Of a stretch of DNA of 64,000 bases, positions 1 to 11,648 are shown in pieces. The translations under genes and the position numbers were made by a program. Below the pieces are notes generated by a model, which worked only from the letters and a program-made list of their open reading frames with translations, was not told the DNA's origin and made no database searches. Source of the stretch: Magnaporthiopsis rhizophila (Eukaryota; Ascomycota; Sordariomycetes; Magnaporthales; Magnaporthaceae); NCBI GenBank assembly GCA_003049465.1, contig PYSS01000005.1, forward strand, positions 386,087-450,086, written 5' to 3'. Numbering within the stretch: position 1 is the stretch's first letter; every line of letters starts with the position of its first letter.

Positions 1-108
1 CCACTTGCTCTAAATCATGCTCCAGAGCCGCCCTAGAATCGAGGAACCACAGTCGCTTTTCAATCAAATTTCCCGATACTCGCACCACTCGAGCAACTAC
101 CTAACAAG

Positions 109-975
109 ATGCCGACAAACCGGGCGCACGTGACGGACCTGCACGGGACGGCAGAGGGCTACCCGGAGGACTTCTACGATGAGCCCACGTCCACGCCCAT
201 CGCCCCGCCCCAGCTGCGGTTCGGGCTCGGCGAGAACCTGGAGCCGGTCGGGTGGCTGGACGAGGACGCGTATGCGCACGCCGACGACGACGGCCTCGAC
301 GACGCGGAGCGCGAGCAGCTAGCGCGGCAGCAGCTGGCCGAGGCGTGGGAGGACCGGTCGGCGGCCGCCTCGCTGGCGGACGAGGTGCCGCCGGAGCTGG
401 CGCACGCGCACGAGGCCGCGACGCTGGACCGGGCCAGGCGGGCGGCCTTCCACCGGCTCGCCAAGCCTTCGGACGCTGCCTGGACGCTGCCCGCCCCGCT
501 GCAGCGGGCACGCCGCCGCATCCGCGACAATAACCCGCCCGCCTGGCTGCGGTCCCGCGCCGGGCCCGTCGAGCACAGGCCTGTCTTTGGCCACAGGCGT
601 CTTGTGCCGCGGCTCAGGGACTACGACTGCTCCGCCGCTTTCATTGACGCTTTCAAGCAGGTGAGTTTTTGGCTGTCTGTCTGTCTGTCTGCGACCCTGC
701 GAATATTCCATCCCTTTATACATATATATATATTCCTTCTTTAATCTTGTTTCATTGTTGGGGCGACGGGCCTGCCGCGTGTTTGATCCTCATGCTGACA
801 TTTGCACGACCCCCCACTGTAGGCAAAGGTGGAAAAGCAGCAACGTGAGGAAAAGGCCGCCGCGGCGCGGAAGGAGAAGCGCGCAGCGCGCAGGGCGAAG
901 CAGCTCGCCGCCCATAAGGCCGCCCATATCAAGGGCCAGTGGCCAGTGAGCGAGAGCGCCGGGACCTCCGGATAG
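109..975 (+). CDS. Hypothetical protein, two exons
   Basis: Model: exon 109-660, intron 661-822 (GTGAGT...TAG), exon 823-975; 234 residues. The first ATG after a pyrimidine-rich leader was taken as the start. The protein is rich in Ala, Arg, Asp and Glu. It has an acidic N-terminal half, a central tract with a repeated FGHRR/RLVPRLRDYD-type stretch, and a strongly basic Ala/Lys/Arg helix encoded by exon 2 (start AKVEKQQREEK), probably a coiled coil or nucleic-acid-facing tail. Reading past the donor into the intron would end the protein in low-quality hydrophobic residues, so the spliced form is preferred. I do not recognise the family. The gene body is clearly more GC-rich than its intron, which supports coding. 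The (TGTC)n tract just after the donor is intronic. Confidence 0.6.
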
Positions 976-1863
976 GGCCCCTCGACGAGACGGCAGGTCA
1001 AGCCATTGATATTGACTGGTACGATCAGAGAAACAACATGCGCGTGGGGTGGATTTTTTTGTTTCTTTCCTTCTGACGACGGAATCTGGTTCATGTTTCT
1101 CAAGGCCTATATTTGGCTGGTGGGAATAACAAAAGGGGGAGCCTTTTCGGCAACACGTCTTTCTCTCGCGACGAAAGTGGCAAAATGTGACAGAAACGTG
1201 GTCCACAGGCGGCTGAAAGGTAGGTATGAGGGGGTTTTTGTCATTATGCTTCCAGATCGGTGCCCCGGGAACCCCGCTGCGGGTCATGGCATGTCATCCC
1301 CCTTTCTACCCTGGAGCTTTTTCGGCGTCCACGGCCGAGCCGTTAAAAAACCCAAACATGATGCGGCTCCGCGGGCTCCCAGATATGGCCCCTACCATCA
1401 ATGCCGTCATTTGACTCTATCGACATGGCAGGGCAGCGCAGAGCCTGTGGGGCTTGTGTGCCTTGCTTGGCATTTTGAGTGTGCTGGCTACGGGTAGGCG
1501 GTTTTGCTGTCGGAGTCAATGACAGAAGGACCAGAGCGGCAGTCGGAGTTGACGTTTACGTATGTCGGTCAAATGGCTTATCAACCAACCACGCGCCACC
1601 ACTTTCAAAGTCCGATGCGGGCCGCCCGCGATCTGCCAGCGGAGCACCAAGTCCAGAATCCGAAGTCGGGATGAGTCAAACAAACAATCGCCGCTCGTAC
1701 GCCGACCCTGCCTTATATGACAGGAAGCGGAGAAAGAAAAAAAAAACCATTTTCAACGTGGCCATCAGGGATAACCTACATATCTTACTTGACCGTATTT
1801 TGCCCAGACAGCCTCACAGCAGACCCCAAAACAGCCAGGCTAGATATCTGACCCCGCCAAACA
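976..1863. other. Intergenic region, 0.9 kb
   Basis: This holds the 3' flank of the first gene and the 5' flank of the phosphatase gene. The frames that are open across it have no recognisable protein character. An A-rich tract lies near 1735-1747. I see no RNA gene or mobile element. Confidence 0.5.
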
Positions 1864-3009
1864 ATGCCTGCCACCATCCACCTTGTCCGCCACGCCCAGG
1901 GCCACCACAATCTGCCCCAAGAGGAAGGGGGCCCGGATCCGCTCATGCTCCCGGACCCGGAGCTGACGGAACTCGGCAAGCAGCAGTGCGCAGAACTCTG
2001 CGCGAGATTCCCGCACCACGACAAGATCACCCACCTGGTGGCGTCGCCGTTCCGCCGAACAATCTACACGGCGCTGCTCTCCTTCAAGCCCGCCATCGAC
2101 GCTGGCAAGGCTGTCAAGGCCCTGCCCGAGGTCCAGGAGGTCAGCTCGCTGCCCTGCGACACGGGCAGCCCGCCCGACGCGCTGGCGGCCGAGTTCGACA
2201 GCAGCAAGGTCGACCTGGCCCTGGTCAAAGACGGCTGGAACGACAAGTCCCCCAGCTCGCCGTTCGCGCCCCAGATCCCCAAGCTGCAAGCCCGATCCAG
2301 GGCTGCAAGGGTCTGGCTGCGGGACCTGGCCGCCCAGGCCGGCGGGGACCCTCACATCGTCGTCGTCACCCACGGCGGCATTGTGCACCTCTTGACCCAG
2401 GATTGGGACGGCATGTTGAGAGAAGCTGGTAGGTTAAGCAGTCCTTCGCTTTGCCCACCCCCGCTCTTTTTTTTTCTTTTCGAGCACCATCTTGCTTTTT
2501 CATATATGATCCGCCGCCCTTGAGGACATTCTGTCACGGCCCATGCCACGATGAGGTCCCAGATGGTTCCTTGTTGGTGGGGACACGTCAGTTTCAGCCC
2601 CTTGTCGAGAAAAGAGCCTCGGGGCTGGGGAAAAAAAAAAATCGAAACTGTGCTGTTGCCAACATGCGGCACACCAAACACGATCTTCGCTTATCCACGT
2701 CCTGTTCGCTAAAAGAAGAAAAAAAAAAAAGAAAAAAAAACTAAAAATTAAATTCCGCCAGGGACCGGGTGGCAAAACACCGAGTGGCGCTCTTACGAGT
2801 TCGTCGACGCCTCGGGCCAGGATACTGATGCCAGGCTTCGAGAGACGAGCCCAAGCTGGCAGAGGCGCCGTGGCAGCGCGGTGCCGCTGACCGAGGCGGA
2901 GCAGGAGCAGCTCGCGGCAATTCACATTGGTGGGATGCAAGAGGAGCTGGAGGAACTCGAGGTTGCCAGACAGGCCCACGAGGCGGAGAAGAAGAAGCGC
3001 TCGGGCTAG
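1864..3009 (+). CDS. Phosphoglycerate mutase-like histidine phosphatase
   Basis: Model: exon 1864-2428, intron 2429-2761 (GTAGGT...CAG), exon 2762-3009; 270 residues. The N-terminus carries the branch-1 histidine phosphatase signature (LVRHAQGHHN, residues 7-16) with the phospho-accepting His. A second conserved arginine follows in SPFRRT, and the second catalytic His is in VVTHGG (about residue 168). After the intron comes a GTGWQNTEWRSYEF stretch typical of fungal cytosolic members, then a charged helical C-terminus. The family removes or transfers phosphate on small metabolites through a phosphohistidine. The substrate here cannot be told from sequence. The 333 bp intron is long for this genome and contains two A-rich tracts, an Alu-like oddity in composition only. 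Start choice: first ATG, four residues before the first strand. Confidence 0.9.
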
Positions 3010-5595
3010 CACGGGATATGCATACCTGTCTGTCTGTCTGTCTACAACAGCCAAACAGGGACACGCCTTGATGACGTCCGGATCCGGTGGTCCCCACATG
3101 CCGTTTGTTTCCGTGCCGGACTCGGCGGCTGGTGCCAGTGCGAAGTTGAGTGCTCTCATTGCAAGGGAATATCCTGGGCTGGTCGTGGAGACCATGACCA
3201 GAAGCGGCAGGATGAGGCACGCAATTCTTTTTCAAGAACACACGCGATTTAGAAGGGACGTACCTTGGATAGAATAGAAACCCGAAGGACGTTCCGGATA
3301 AGCATTCAACAGGAAATAGACACTGCCTGCATGGTCCAGTCTGGCCAGAGCCAGGAAATCGCGTCCATGACAGGCCCAGAGGCGGCGGTGCTCGAATCGA
3401 TCGACGTGCAGACGAGGGCTCCTGCATGCAGCCGCCAGCAGTTGAGCGGCAGGCCTGCCCTCTGGTCTACGAATATGGAACACAGCGTGCCATCCCGCGC
3501 TTACAATCGACAGCTAGCGCTTGGCAACGATTGATGATTTGATGGATGTTGTTTCCGGCAGCGACATTTCCATCTATCTGGTCCTCTATCTGGTCCCAGG
3601 TTTCCCTTTGGCAAAATGTTCAATCTAGGTCCGTGAGTGGCGTACCGTTGTCCTACCCGGCCTGCGCCTGGTTGACAGCTGGGAGCAGCCGGTTGGTTGG
3701 CTTTTCGTTGGCGGCGTGTCTTCAAAGTGCCAAATTAATTTAGTCCGTGTTTCCGATTGTTTGCAGCCAATCCCAGCGACCGGACGCGGGATTGAAAAGA
3801 ATGAAGGGGAGATGCAGGGTAGTGAGCGAGGCCAGGGGTCCGGCCCAGTCGCCAACTCGCCAATTGGACGCTCGCGTAGTGCCAGCCTCCAAGCTTCATA
3901 ACGCAAACATGAACTCATTAGCTCCGCATCCCAGCCGCTAGCCGCTCTAGGTACCTGCATGTCGTTAGCAGGGCCACAGGGCCACAGGGCCACAGGGCCA
4001 CGGGCCAGTCTCAGCGCCCCGACGGTTGCTCTTTGGCGTGCACGCGTCGCCGACCGGCCAATTGACCGAACCTGGTTCATCCTGCCTCTTTTCCAGGCTG
4101 GCGCAAACGCCCTGTGATCCACCCCCACTACGTAGCGCAAATTGACCGTCATCTTGATGGATGTCTGATCTCAACCACCCTCGCTGGGACTGGGAACTGG
4201 GACCCTTGGGGGAGGCAGCCCGCGGCCGGAGGCTGAGGTTGGTTGTGAGCGAATGCTCAGGTGTCTGACGACCCACTGGTGGAAGAACGCTGTTTAATTG
4301 GATGGTAGGGTAGCATCGGGGAGCCAGATAGCGCGAGTCCCCCGCCCAACTCCATATTGGACGCGGTTTCATGCATGCAGGCACGATCCTATCCCGCGCT
4401 GCCCTCCCTCCGTCGCCGTTCCCTCCTCCTCCTCCAATTTTTTTTTTTTTGCTTCGCTCTTGTTCCGACGTCCAGCGAAATTAGACCGTGCTTGCGTGGT
4501 GTGCTTTGTCCCACCTAGTAGTGGCACATTTCGTCAATCGTGCCCGTCCGTTCCTTCTTAGTTTATCGCGACGCCCTCCAATTTCGGAGAACCACAACTA
4601 AACAAATAGCGTGAAGGCGTCGCGAGAGGCTTTCTAGCCCTCGAGTTCCCTCGCAGTCGTCCCTCGAAGCATTACCACAGTACCTTACCTTAATTGCCCC
4701 ATCTCCAGCCACGCTCTCTCTCGTGCCTGAATCCCGAGTCATTCTTTCCCCTCTTCTATCGTGCCTGGCCCGACCTCTGGCACCGCATCATTTTTCTCCG
4801 CTTTTTTCGAGACGCAAACCTGGGTAACGTCCGCCCAAGCAGATCAAACCTGGCTCGGCATATGCCCAGTCTGTCGAGAGCAGGGCTCCGAAGACTCCTC
4901 ATAATTCAGCGTCCCCGGGCACTCGCCCCCGTCTCCCTCCCGGGCTCTCATTCTACACCCTGAGCACGGCGAAAGAAGACGCTGCTCACGCCTGTCGCTA
5001 CCAGGCCTCGCCCATCCGACTCTCCTCGGCCGCGATCGTCGAACTTTGTTGTTGGTCGACCCGAAACCGTCACGGGTTCCCACTGCCTGCCAGCACCAAC
5101 ATGCCAAACTGAGAAACACACACACCACCGCCCACCTCCGGTGCCTGTCTCAAAACTCGGGTGTGCGTCCTCCCTGTTCTCCCCTGTCCAACCAGGGACC
5201 ACCCGTGCGCACCACACTCGATCGCTGTCTACTCGCCCTCGTCCGCTCCGGGGATTCTATTCCAGTCTACCTCCTTTTTTCACAGCCACTGAGCCGTTTC
5301 TTGGTCGCCATCGCTGTCCTCCTCCTCGTCAATATCAACACAGTCGACCCTCCCGCTGGCCGGAATCGACTTGTGTAGACGGCGGGACCGGTCTCTCATT
5401 CTGACGGCGCGCTCTCTTCTCACTTTCCTTTACTCCTCTTTCCTTGCGTGGGCCTAGGCACCATTCTCGCTTTCGATTTTGTATTAACACTTTTTTTCTT
5501 GCCTCTCTTTTCTTTCTTTCTTTTCTTCCGTTCCTTATTCTTCGTAGGCCGAGATATCTTTGACGGGATATCACTGGCCTCTTTGGTTCTTCATA
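3010..5595. other. Intergenic region and long pyrimidine-rich leader, 2.6 kb
   Basis: The left half is the 3' flank of the phosphatase gene. It contains an 8-bp tandem repeat at 3971-4006. From about 4390 to 5595 the plus strand becomes strongly C/T-rich with CTCTCT and TTTCTTT blocks, as in promoters and long 5' leaders of filamentous fungi, and leads into the KCH gene. No protein-coding frame here resembles a gene. Confidence 0.5.
3971..4006. repeat. Tandem 8-bp repeat (GGGCCACA)
   Basis: Three exact copies of GGGCCACA are followed by two shortened copies. It is a short minisatellite in the spacer between two genes, with no evident function. Confidence 0.85.
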
Positions 5596-7522
5596 ATGGG
5601 TTGTGGAGGCAGGAAACAGCACGTCGAGGTTCGCCCCGAGCAGAAATGGGACTACATCGTAAGTTGCGCAACTGCCGCCCAGATGACGCTCGCTGGCGCG
5701 CTAACCGGCCTCTAGAGCTTAACCGACTTCAAATCGACATCATGCTGGACCCCGTTCGCCTATGGCTACCTCTACGTCTCGCTCGTCATCTCAATGGCAG
5801 TCTACAGCGTCGATAGCTTTACCGCCGTCAATCTGCTGGCCTTCGACAAGTGGCCCTCGGAGCTGCAGCCCGCCGTCGGTCTCGAGGTCTCGAAATGGAT
5901 CTTCTCCGTCTGCATCATCCTCTCCTTTCTCAATCTCGCCTACGAGCACATCCGCGCCCAAAGAGTCATGAGCAGAGGCAGCGTCGCCGAAAGCTACCTC
6001 GACAACTTGGCCGTCCGCCTCGAAAGCATCAAAGTCGGCAGCGGCAAGGGCTGGAGGAGGTTTCTGGTCTTTGCCGAGCTCACCAAGAGCAAGAAGGGCG
6101 TCGAGTATGCGGCGCTGTTCACCTACTTCAGTTTCCAATGTAGGCTCCGCCGCGTCCCGCCGATCCTTGGGATTGGCTCGCCATGCCCCCAAACGACGAG
6201 ACGAGTGAATGCTGACCACGAGATCACTTTCAGCCTGGTTCCGCGTCATCGTGTGCTCCGGCCCGCGCCAGGCCGTCAACGCCATGACACTCTGGAAGGT
6301 CTACAACAGCAAGTTGTCGGCTCAGATCGGCCCCGATGTGGGGAGATCCATCCTGAGCTTCTTCCAAAAGATTAAGATTCTGGCCGAGACCGAGACACGG
6401 CTTGCTATCATTCTTTCGGGCATGCTATTCACCTTGATCATCTGGGTCATCGCCATGATCGCCCTCATAGCGGCCGTCATCATCTTCGTATTCTTCCTTT
6501 GGGCCTACATCCCTTCCGAGGATGGGTCTCTGACCGCATATTGCTCCCGGAAGATTAACAAGCGTTTGATGGCCATCGTGGCGGACAAGGTCAACAAGGG
6601 CATTGCCGAAGAGGAACGCCGGAGGAAGAAGGCGGAGCTCAAGGCCGCCAAGAAGGCCGGTGAGCGCCCGCCAGAGGAGCTCAAGGCCACCCTGCCCGAC
6701 CTCGGCGACGACAAGCTCCCCGCGATGCCCATGATCTCACGATCCGACACCATGGGGACACTCCCTGCCTACAGCTCGCGCCCCGGTACCCCAGGCGACT
6801 ATGAGTTGAGCCGGTTCAGCGAGAAAACTCGCATGCCTCTCTCTCGGACCGCAACCATGGCGTCGTTGGCCAGCTCCAGAACGCCTCTGGTGGCCGCCGC
6901 CGCCGAGTTCGGGCGATCGGCCTCTCCAGCTCCAAGCATTCCCAATATGGATCTGAACAACTACCCGCCTACCCGGCCTGGAACGGCATCGTCGATGAGG
7001 GGTTACGGTTCCCCTCCCCCTGGTCGCATGGGGCCCAACGGGGCTTTCGGAGGTGGCTTCACAGCAAGTCCCGTACCATACTCGAGCGATACTGTGCCTC
7101 AGCTGCCCCGTCCTACCATGTCGTCGCCAAGGATGGGTCCTCAGGGTTACAACCAGTCGCAGCCGAGCATCAATTCGGTGGGCGGGTTTTCCCAATACAA
7201 CTCCAACGGTCGCGCCAGCCCTGCCCCCTCGATGCCTTCGCAGAGGGGTCCCACCCCGGGACCTATGTCGCAGGGTGGCGGCTACCCGCAGCGCAGTGCG
7301 ACCAACCCAATACCTCCACGGGCTCCTCAGTACCCTCCTCAGCCACAGAGGAACATGACGGCCCCTTTGCCCCCGAGGCAACATACACCTGCAAACGATT
7401 ACTACAACAGCAGGTCATCAGGACCAGGAAACCAAGGTCCTCCGCCACGTGGCGGTTACGGGGACGGCAACGGCTGGAATTCGGATCTGGAGTCGCAAGG
7501 CGGTCGTGGGCCCAGATACTAG
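5596..7522 (+). CDS. KCH-type fungal potassium channel / vacuolar membrane protein
   Basis: Model: exons 5596-5658, 5716-6139 and 6234-7522; 591 residues. The protein begins MGCGGRK, a good N-myristoylation/palmitoylation start. It continues with the conserved SLTDF and CWTPFAYGYLY block, then two hydrophobic segments (about residues 35-60 and 75-95), the diagnostic EHIRAQRVM, SYLDNLAVR and FLVFAELTKSKKG motifs, and a long C-terminal hydrophobic hairpin (SGMLFTLIIWVIAMIALIAA region). Residues after about 340 are Pro/Ser/Gly-rich and disordered, likely a phosphoregulated tail. The family (KCH1/PRM6 of yeast) mediates low-affinity K+ uptake linked to Ca2+ signalling during mating and ER stress. 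That function is carried over from yeast, not seen here. Both introns are short with consensus ends. Confidence 0.85.
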
Positions 7523-8170
7523 GTGTTCCGGCGGACAACCTCGGTTTCCTATTATCGCTACCACTGGTCGGGGCGCCGGTAGAGGCTGGATAAAGCCAGG
7601 TTGGATCGATTTTTCTTGCGTCACAGCAACCGGGCGAAATGCAACCGGGCTAAGCTCTAAAACACACAAGATATGTATTACTGTAATGATATCCTCTGAT
7701 CCGTGTTACAAACCTCTCGTCACTTTGCCAGTACCGTGATTGTTCTCAGGCCGACCACGATCATTGCACGCCCAGCCTCGTCACCTGCGGGGTTTTGGCG
7801 CCTACCTTGTGTGGTTGAGGGATGGATCAATGAGCAAGTCTTTGGAATCAATGGATGATCTCTCGTAGCGCTGCTGCTGATTCATCGCTTCACAGACTGC
7901 GTCCTTCCCCGCTTATACGATGGACTAATCCGGAATCTTTCCTCGACCTGCTCTCGACTTCTCTTACCGGGATCTGTAGGTGGTTTCCAACCTGCGCGTG
8001 CTGCCGTGTGGGCGGCAAGGGCCCCTTCGGCATTTGCTACCAAATACCTAGCGTGATGCGCGAGGAAGCACTGCACCGCACCGGGAACGGACGGCCACGC
8101 CTCTTTATATCTATCCCCTTCCCACGCTCGGTGCCGCAACCATGAGGCTTTAGCGCTCCCCACCCCTAGC
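7523..8170. other. Intergenic region, 0.65 kb
   Basis: This is the 3' flank of the channel gene and promoter of the flavoprotein. A TATA-like CTTTATATCTATC lies at about 8101-8114, some 60-150 bp upstream of the two candidate start codons. Nothing else is recognised. Confidence 0.45.
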
Positions 8171-10192
8171 ATGCCCCCGAACCAAACCAAAGCCAGCCGC
8201 AGCACTGCCTTTCTTCTCCTGACCCGAGCCCTCCAGCAGCAATTCAACGGCCTCTACCTCTCCGACATGGCGGCAGTGCACTTGGAGTTCCAGTCGGCCG
8301 AGGAGGACCAATGGAACCCCGGCGAGCTGGCCGTGCACCGGCTGCTCCGCGTCCCGCCCCGGAACAACCCCACGGCGCACGGCCTGGCGCCGCACCACGC
8401 CATGCGCGTCCACGAGAACAACATGCTGGCGGTGGGCGCGCTCGACGCCTCCGGGCAGCCGTGGACGTCGGTCTGGGGCGGCGAGCCCGGGTTCGCGGGC
8501 ATCGTCGCCCCCGGGGTGCTGGGCGTCAAGTCGCTCGTCGACAAGCGCCACGACCCCGTCGCCCAGGCCCTACTCGGCCACCTCGCCGACGGCGAGATCC
8601 TCGACGGGGTTCCCGCTGCTGCTGCTACCACCGACCCCAACCCGCCCTTCAGCGCGCTGAGCATCGACTTCCGCAACCGCGACCGCGTCAAGCTCGCCGG
8701 CAAGGTGGTCGCGGGCGTCATGGGCAAGCCCGACGCCGACGCCGAGTCCGGCGTGGGCCAGGTGCAGCTCGCCCTGGCGGTGCTGGAGGCGCTGGGCAAC
8801 TGCCCCAAGTACGTCAACCTCAAGACCATCCGCCCGCACGTTCCCCGCCCCGAGCTCCTGTCGGACTCGCTGCCGCTCAGCCCGCGGGCGCTCGAGATCC
8901 TCGAGCGCGCCGACCTCTTCTTCCTCTCGTCCAACGGGAAGGGCCAGATGGACACCAACCACCGCGGCGGTGCGCCGGGCCTGATGCGCGTCGTGCGCAA
9001 CGCTGCCGCCGCCGACGACGGCGTGGTGCTGGCCTACCCGGAGTTCTCGGGCAACCGGCTGTACCAGTCGCTCGGAAACCTGCACCTGGACCCGCGCGTG
9101 GGCATCGCCGTGCCGGATTTCGCGTCGTCGGACGCCCTGTACCTGACAGGCACCACGCGCCTGCTCGTCGGCGACGAGGCGGCGAGCCTGCTGCCGCGCG
9201 CCAGGCTCGCCGTGCGCATCGAGGTCACGGCCGCGCGGCTCGTGCGCGACGGCCTCCCGTTCCGCGGGGACGTCGTCGACTTCAGCCCGTACAACCCACC
9301 GGCCCGGCGGCTGGCCTGCGAGGTTGCTGTTGCGCCCGCGCCGGTGGGCTCGGGTTCGGGCGGCGTGGCGACCGCAACGCTCAAGAGCAGGGAGGTCCTG
9401 TCGCCGACGGTCTCGCGTTTTACATTCTCTTTAAAGCAGCGGGACACCACCAGGGCGCGTCCATTGTGGGGGCCGGGCCAGCACGTCACGCTCGACTTCT
9501 CGGCCGAGCTAGACATGGGATACAGCCACATGCGCGACGAGGACCCGCAGAGCCTGAACGACGATTACGTCCGCACATTTACCGTGTCGAGCCCGCCGCC
9601 GCCGCCGGCAGAGGAGGGCTCGGTGCCGGCGGAGTTCCAGATCACGGCGCGGAGGCACGGCCCCGCCACCGGCCTGCTCGCGCGCTGGAACACCAGGGTG
9701 CCTCTCGAGCTGCCCGTTCTCGGCTTTGGCGGCGGCGGCGGGGCGGGCCTCGAGATACCGGTTGGTGGTGAAGCGGCCGCGGTGGCGGTGTTTGTCGCGA
9801 CGGGGGTCGGCATCACGCCGCTGCTGGCCCAGGCTGGTCGGATACTGCAGGAGGAGGGGGTTGTTGCGAGCAGGCTGGTGGTACTGTGGAGTCTGCGGGC
9901 CGAGGACGTACCCTTTGCTCTCGACTCGTTCAAGAGGATACCAGGGCTCGCTGGTGTCACCCGTCTCTTCATCACCAGCAATGCGCAAGACGATGAGGGG
10001 CAGATCAACGAGTTGAAGGATATGGGTGTCGGGGTCGTGCATGGGAGGATTTCAAAGGATGAGCTGCTCGCTGCTGGACAGGACAAGGGGACCCCGCGAA
10101 AGTATTACGTGTGTACCGGGCCAGATGCGGCTAAAACCATCGCCGGCTGGTTGGAGAAGGAAGACGTAGTGACGGAAAGCTTTCTGTACTAG
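8171..10192 (+). CDS. Flavin split-barrel (PNPOx-like) and ferredoxin-reductase-type FAD/NAD fusion oxidoreductase
   Basis: One uninterrupted exon of 673 residues. The N-terminal half has the pyridoxamine-phosphate-oxidase-like split barrel (ENNMLAVGALDASGQPW, then GFAGIVAP and the conserved LGNCPKYVN near residue 215). The C-terminal half, from about residue 395, is a ferredoxin-NADP reductase-type module: FAD-binding RTFTVSS, nucleotide-binding VATGVGITPLL, and a terminal VCTGPDAAKTIAGW followed by an aromatic C-terminus. The fusion implies that electrons pass from NAD(P)H through FAD to a flavin or small substrate, but the substrate is unknown. The ATG at 8267 (MAAVHLEF) starts nearer the family's usual N-terminus, so the first 32 residues may be untranslated leader or a targeting extension. 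The gene is very GC-rich and has long shadow frames on both strands. Confidence 0.85.
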   Translation: MPPNQTKASRSTAFLLLTRALQQQFNGLYLSDMAAVHLEFQSAEEDQWNPGELAVHRLLRVPPRNNPTAHGLAPHHAMRVHENNMLAVGALDASGQPWTSVWGGEPGFAGIVAPGVLGVKSLVDKRHDPVAQALLGHLADGEILDGVPAAAATTDPNPPFSALSIDFRNRDRVKLAGKVVAGVMGKPDADAESGVGQVQLALAVLEALGNCPKYVNLKTIRPHVPRPELLSDSLPLSPRALEILERADLFFLSSNGKGQMDTNHRGGAPGLMRVVRNAAAADDGVVLAYPEFSGNRLYQSLGNLHLDPRVGIAVPDFASSDALYLTGTTRLLVGDEAASLLPRARLAVRIEVTAARLVRDGLPFRGDVVDFSPYNPPARRLACEVAVAPAPVGSGSGGVATATLKSREVLSPTVSRFTFSLKQRDTTRARPLWGPGQHVTLDFSAELDMGYSHMRDEDPQSLNDDYVRTFTVSSPPPPPAEEGSVPAEFQITARRHGPATGLLARWNTRVPLELPVLGFGGGGGAGLEIPVGGEAAAVAVFVATGVGITPLLAQAGRILQEEGVVASRLVVLWSLRAEDVPFALDSFKRIPGLAGVTRLFITSNAQDDEGQINELKDMGVGVVHGRISKDELLAAGQDKGTPRKYYVCTGPDAAKTIAGWLEKEDVVTESFLY

Positions 10193-10315
10193 ATGGCTTC
10201 ATTTTTTTTTTTTTGATCAACAATTATACTCGGTACCACAATCTCTGGCTCGCTTGTTATCTATCTACCTATCTACCTGGCTGCCTTTCCACTTTACAGT
10301 GCAACCATCAACCCC

Positions 10316-10969
10316 TTAAATCCACCGTCCATCACCATCGCCTCTCCGAACTAAATCCTCAGACGTCCTCCCCGCCCCAGAACCGCCGCCACCGTCACCC
10401 CTCGGGACGCTCCCGCCGCCCGTGACATCTCTGTAAATGTCCACCCCATTCCGCCTTCGTCCCCTCTCCAGCCTCGCCCTCGCATACAAGCTCCGCCAAA
10501 ACACGCCCATGAGCGGGCCAAAGCCCCCGTCGACCCTGTCCAGCCCCGCCTCCGCGTCGCTGATGGCACCCCTTACGCGTTCCAGCCCCTGCCATCTCGG
10601 ATCGGTACTAGCACCAGAGCCAGAATCAGGCCGCAGCGAGAACGACGACGACGGCGGCGACGGCCCCGTGTTGGCGCGCGTCACGGCGAGCAGGTCCCAG
10701 GCCAGGTGGTCGCGTTGGTCCTGCAGCAGACGCAGCTGGCTCTCGCGCGCGCGGCGCTCGTACAGCAGCGCGCCGAGCCGGCTGAGGATGTGGTCCAGCG
10801 CGTCAGCGTCGGACTGTAGCCGGGCGGGGGTGCTGGTGGTGATGTCCGAGGCCCTGATGGTTGGCGCCGCGGAGGGCGGGCGGGCGATTGGGTCGGTGGG
10901 CTTGTTGTAGTTGTGCATTTGCGATTTTTCTCGGGAAGGTAGACGTGGGAAGGGTTGTTTTATAGACAA
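10316..10969 (-). CDS. Hypothetical coiled-coil protein
   Basis: Single exon, 217 residues from the first ATG, or 200 residues from the ATG at 10918 (MHNYNKPTDP), which I think likelier because the 17 preceding residues look like leader. After a Pro/Ala/Thr-rich disordered start, residues about 45-100 form a charged amphipathic helix (LDHILSRLGALLYERRARE region) consistent with a coiled coil. A second helical block follows (RVRGAISDAEAGLDRVDGG), then a Gly/Arg-rich tail. It ends convergently with the flavoprotein gene, 124 bp apart. I do not recognise the family. Confidence 0.55.
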   Translation of the reverse strand: MSIKQPFPRLPSREKSQMHNYNKPTDPIARPPSAAPTIRASDITTSTPARLQSDADALDHILSRLGALLYERRARESQLRLLQDQRDHLAWDLLAVTRANTGPSPPSSSFSLRPDSGSGASTDPRWQGLERVRGAISDAEAGLDRVDGGFGPLMGVFWRSLYARARLERGRRRNGVDIYRDVTGGGSVPRGDGGGGSGAGRTSEDLVRRGDGDGRWI

Positions 10970-11648
10970 CGGCTTGGCTGCTAGGAACAGCTGGGTTTAT
11001 TTATATCAAGTTTGAACTCTTGCTGAACATTGTCAAAGTGACAATAATCATGCCACTCCACGGACGGGACGGAAAGACTCAGTCATAATTCCATATTCAA
11101 GTGCTCGTATCGACTCGAATGTCCTCAGCGACACCATCTACAATAACTAAACTACCTAGGTCTCTATATACATGCTCCGTTTTCATATCCCTCCCAAGCG
11201 AAAACAGCCCAACATGCCGCTATGTTAAGAAACTATTGCCAAACCCATAAACGCCGGGGTGTAAACGCCTGAGCCCAAATATCCAAATATTAACATCCAG
11301 ACCCAGCTAAATTCATGTTGTCGTGCTTCCGTGATCCATATGCAGGGCAAGGAAATAAAATCCAAAAAAAGTGATACATGATCAGAAGATAAATGCAAAA
11401 AAAAATTGAAGCGGTGGAGATGGCTACCACGTCTCTCTAGATCAGATAACTCGACTGATCATGACGTCGTCGGCGTCGTGGTGCGTCGGCGTCCAGTCCG
11501 AGGGACGGCGACGGGCTCGCAATAACGAGACTACCCCGAACCCCGCGGGGGAGCCTTGCCGTCTCTGGCCTGAAGGATGGTGGCCTTGGAGCAGCACAGA
11601 GCAGGTGGTAGAGTAGAGAAAAGGCGCGTGACTGGGCCGCCGCCTCGG
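10970..11648. other. Intergenic region, 0.7 kb
   Basis: This is the promoter side of the coiled-coil gene and the 3' flank of the small membrane protein gene, both on the minus strand. It is AT-richer than its surroundings (11000-11420). No gene or structured RNA recognised. Confidence 0.4.

Noticed and set aside
8254..9771. Very long open frames on both strands opposite the flavoprotein gene
   Set aside because: They are Arg/Ala/Pro-rich shadows of a GC-rich gene and have no family character.
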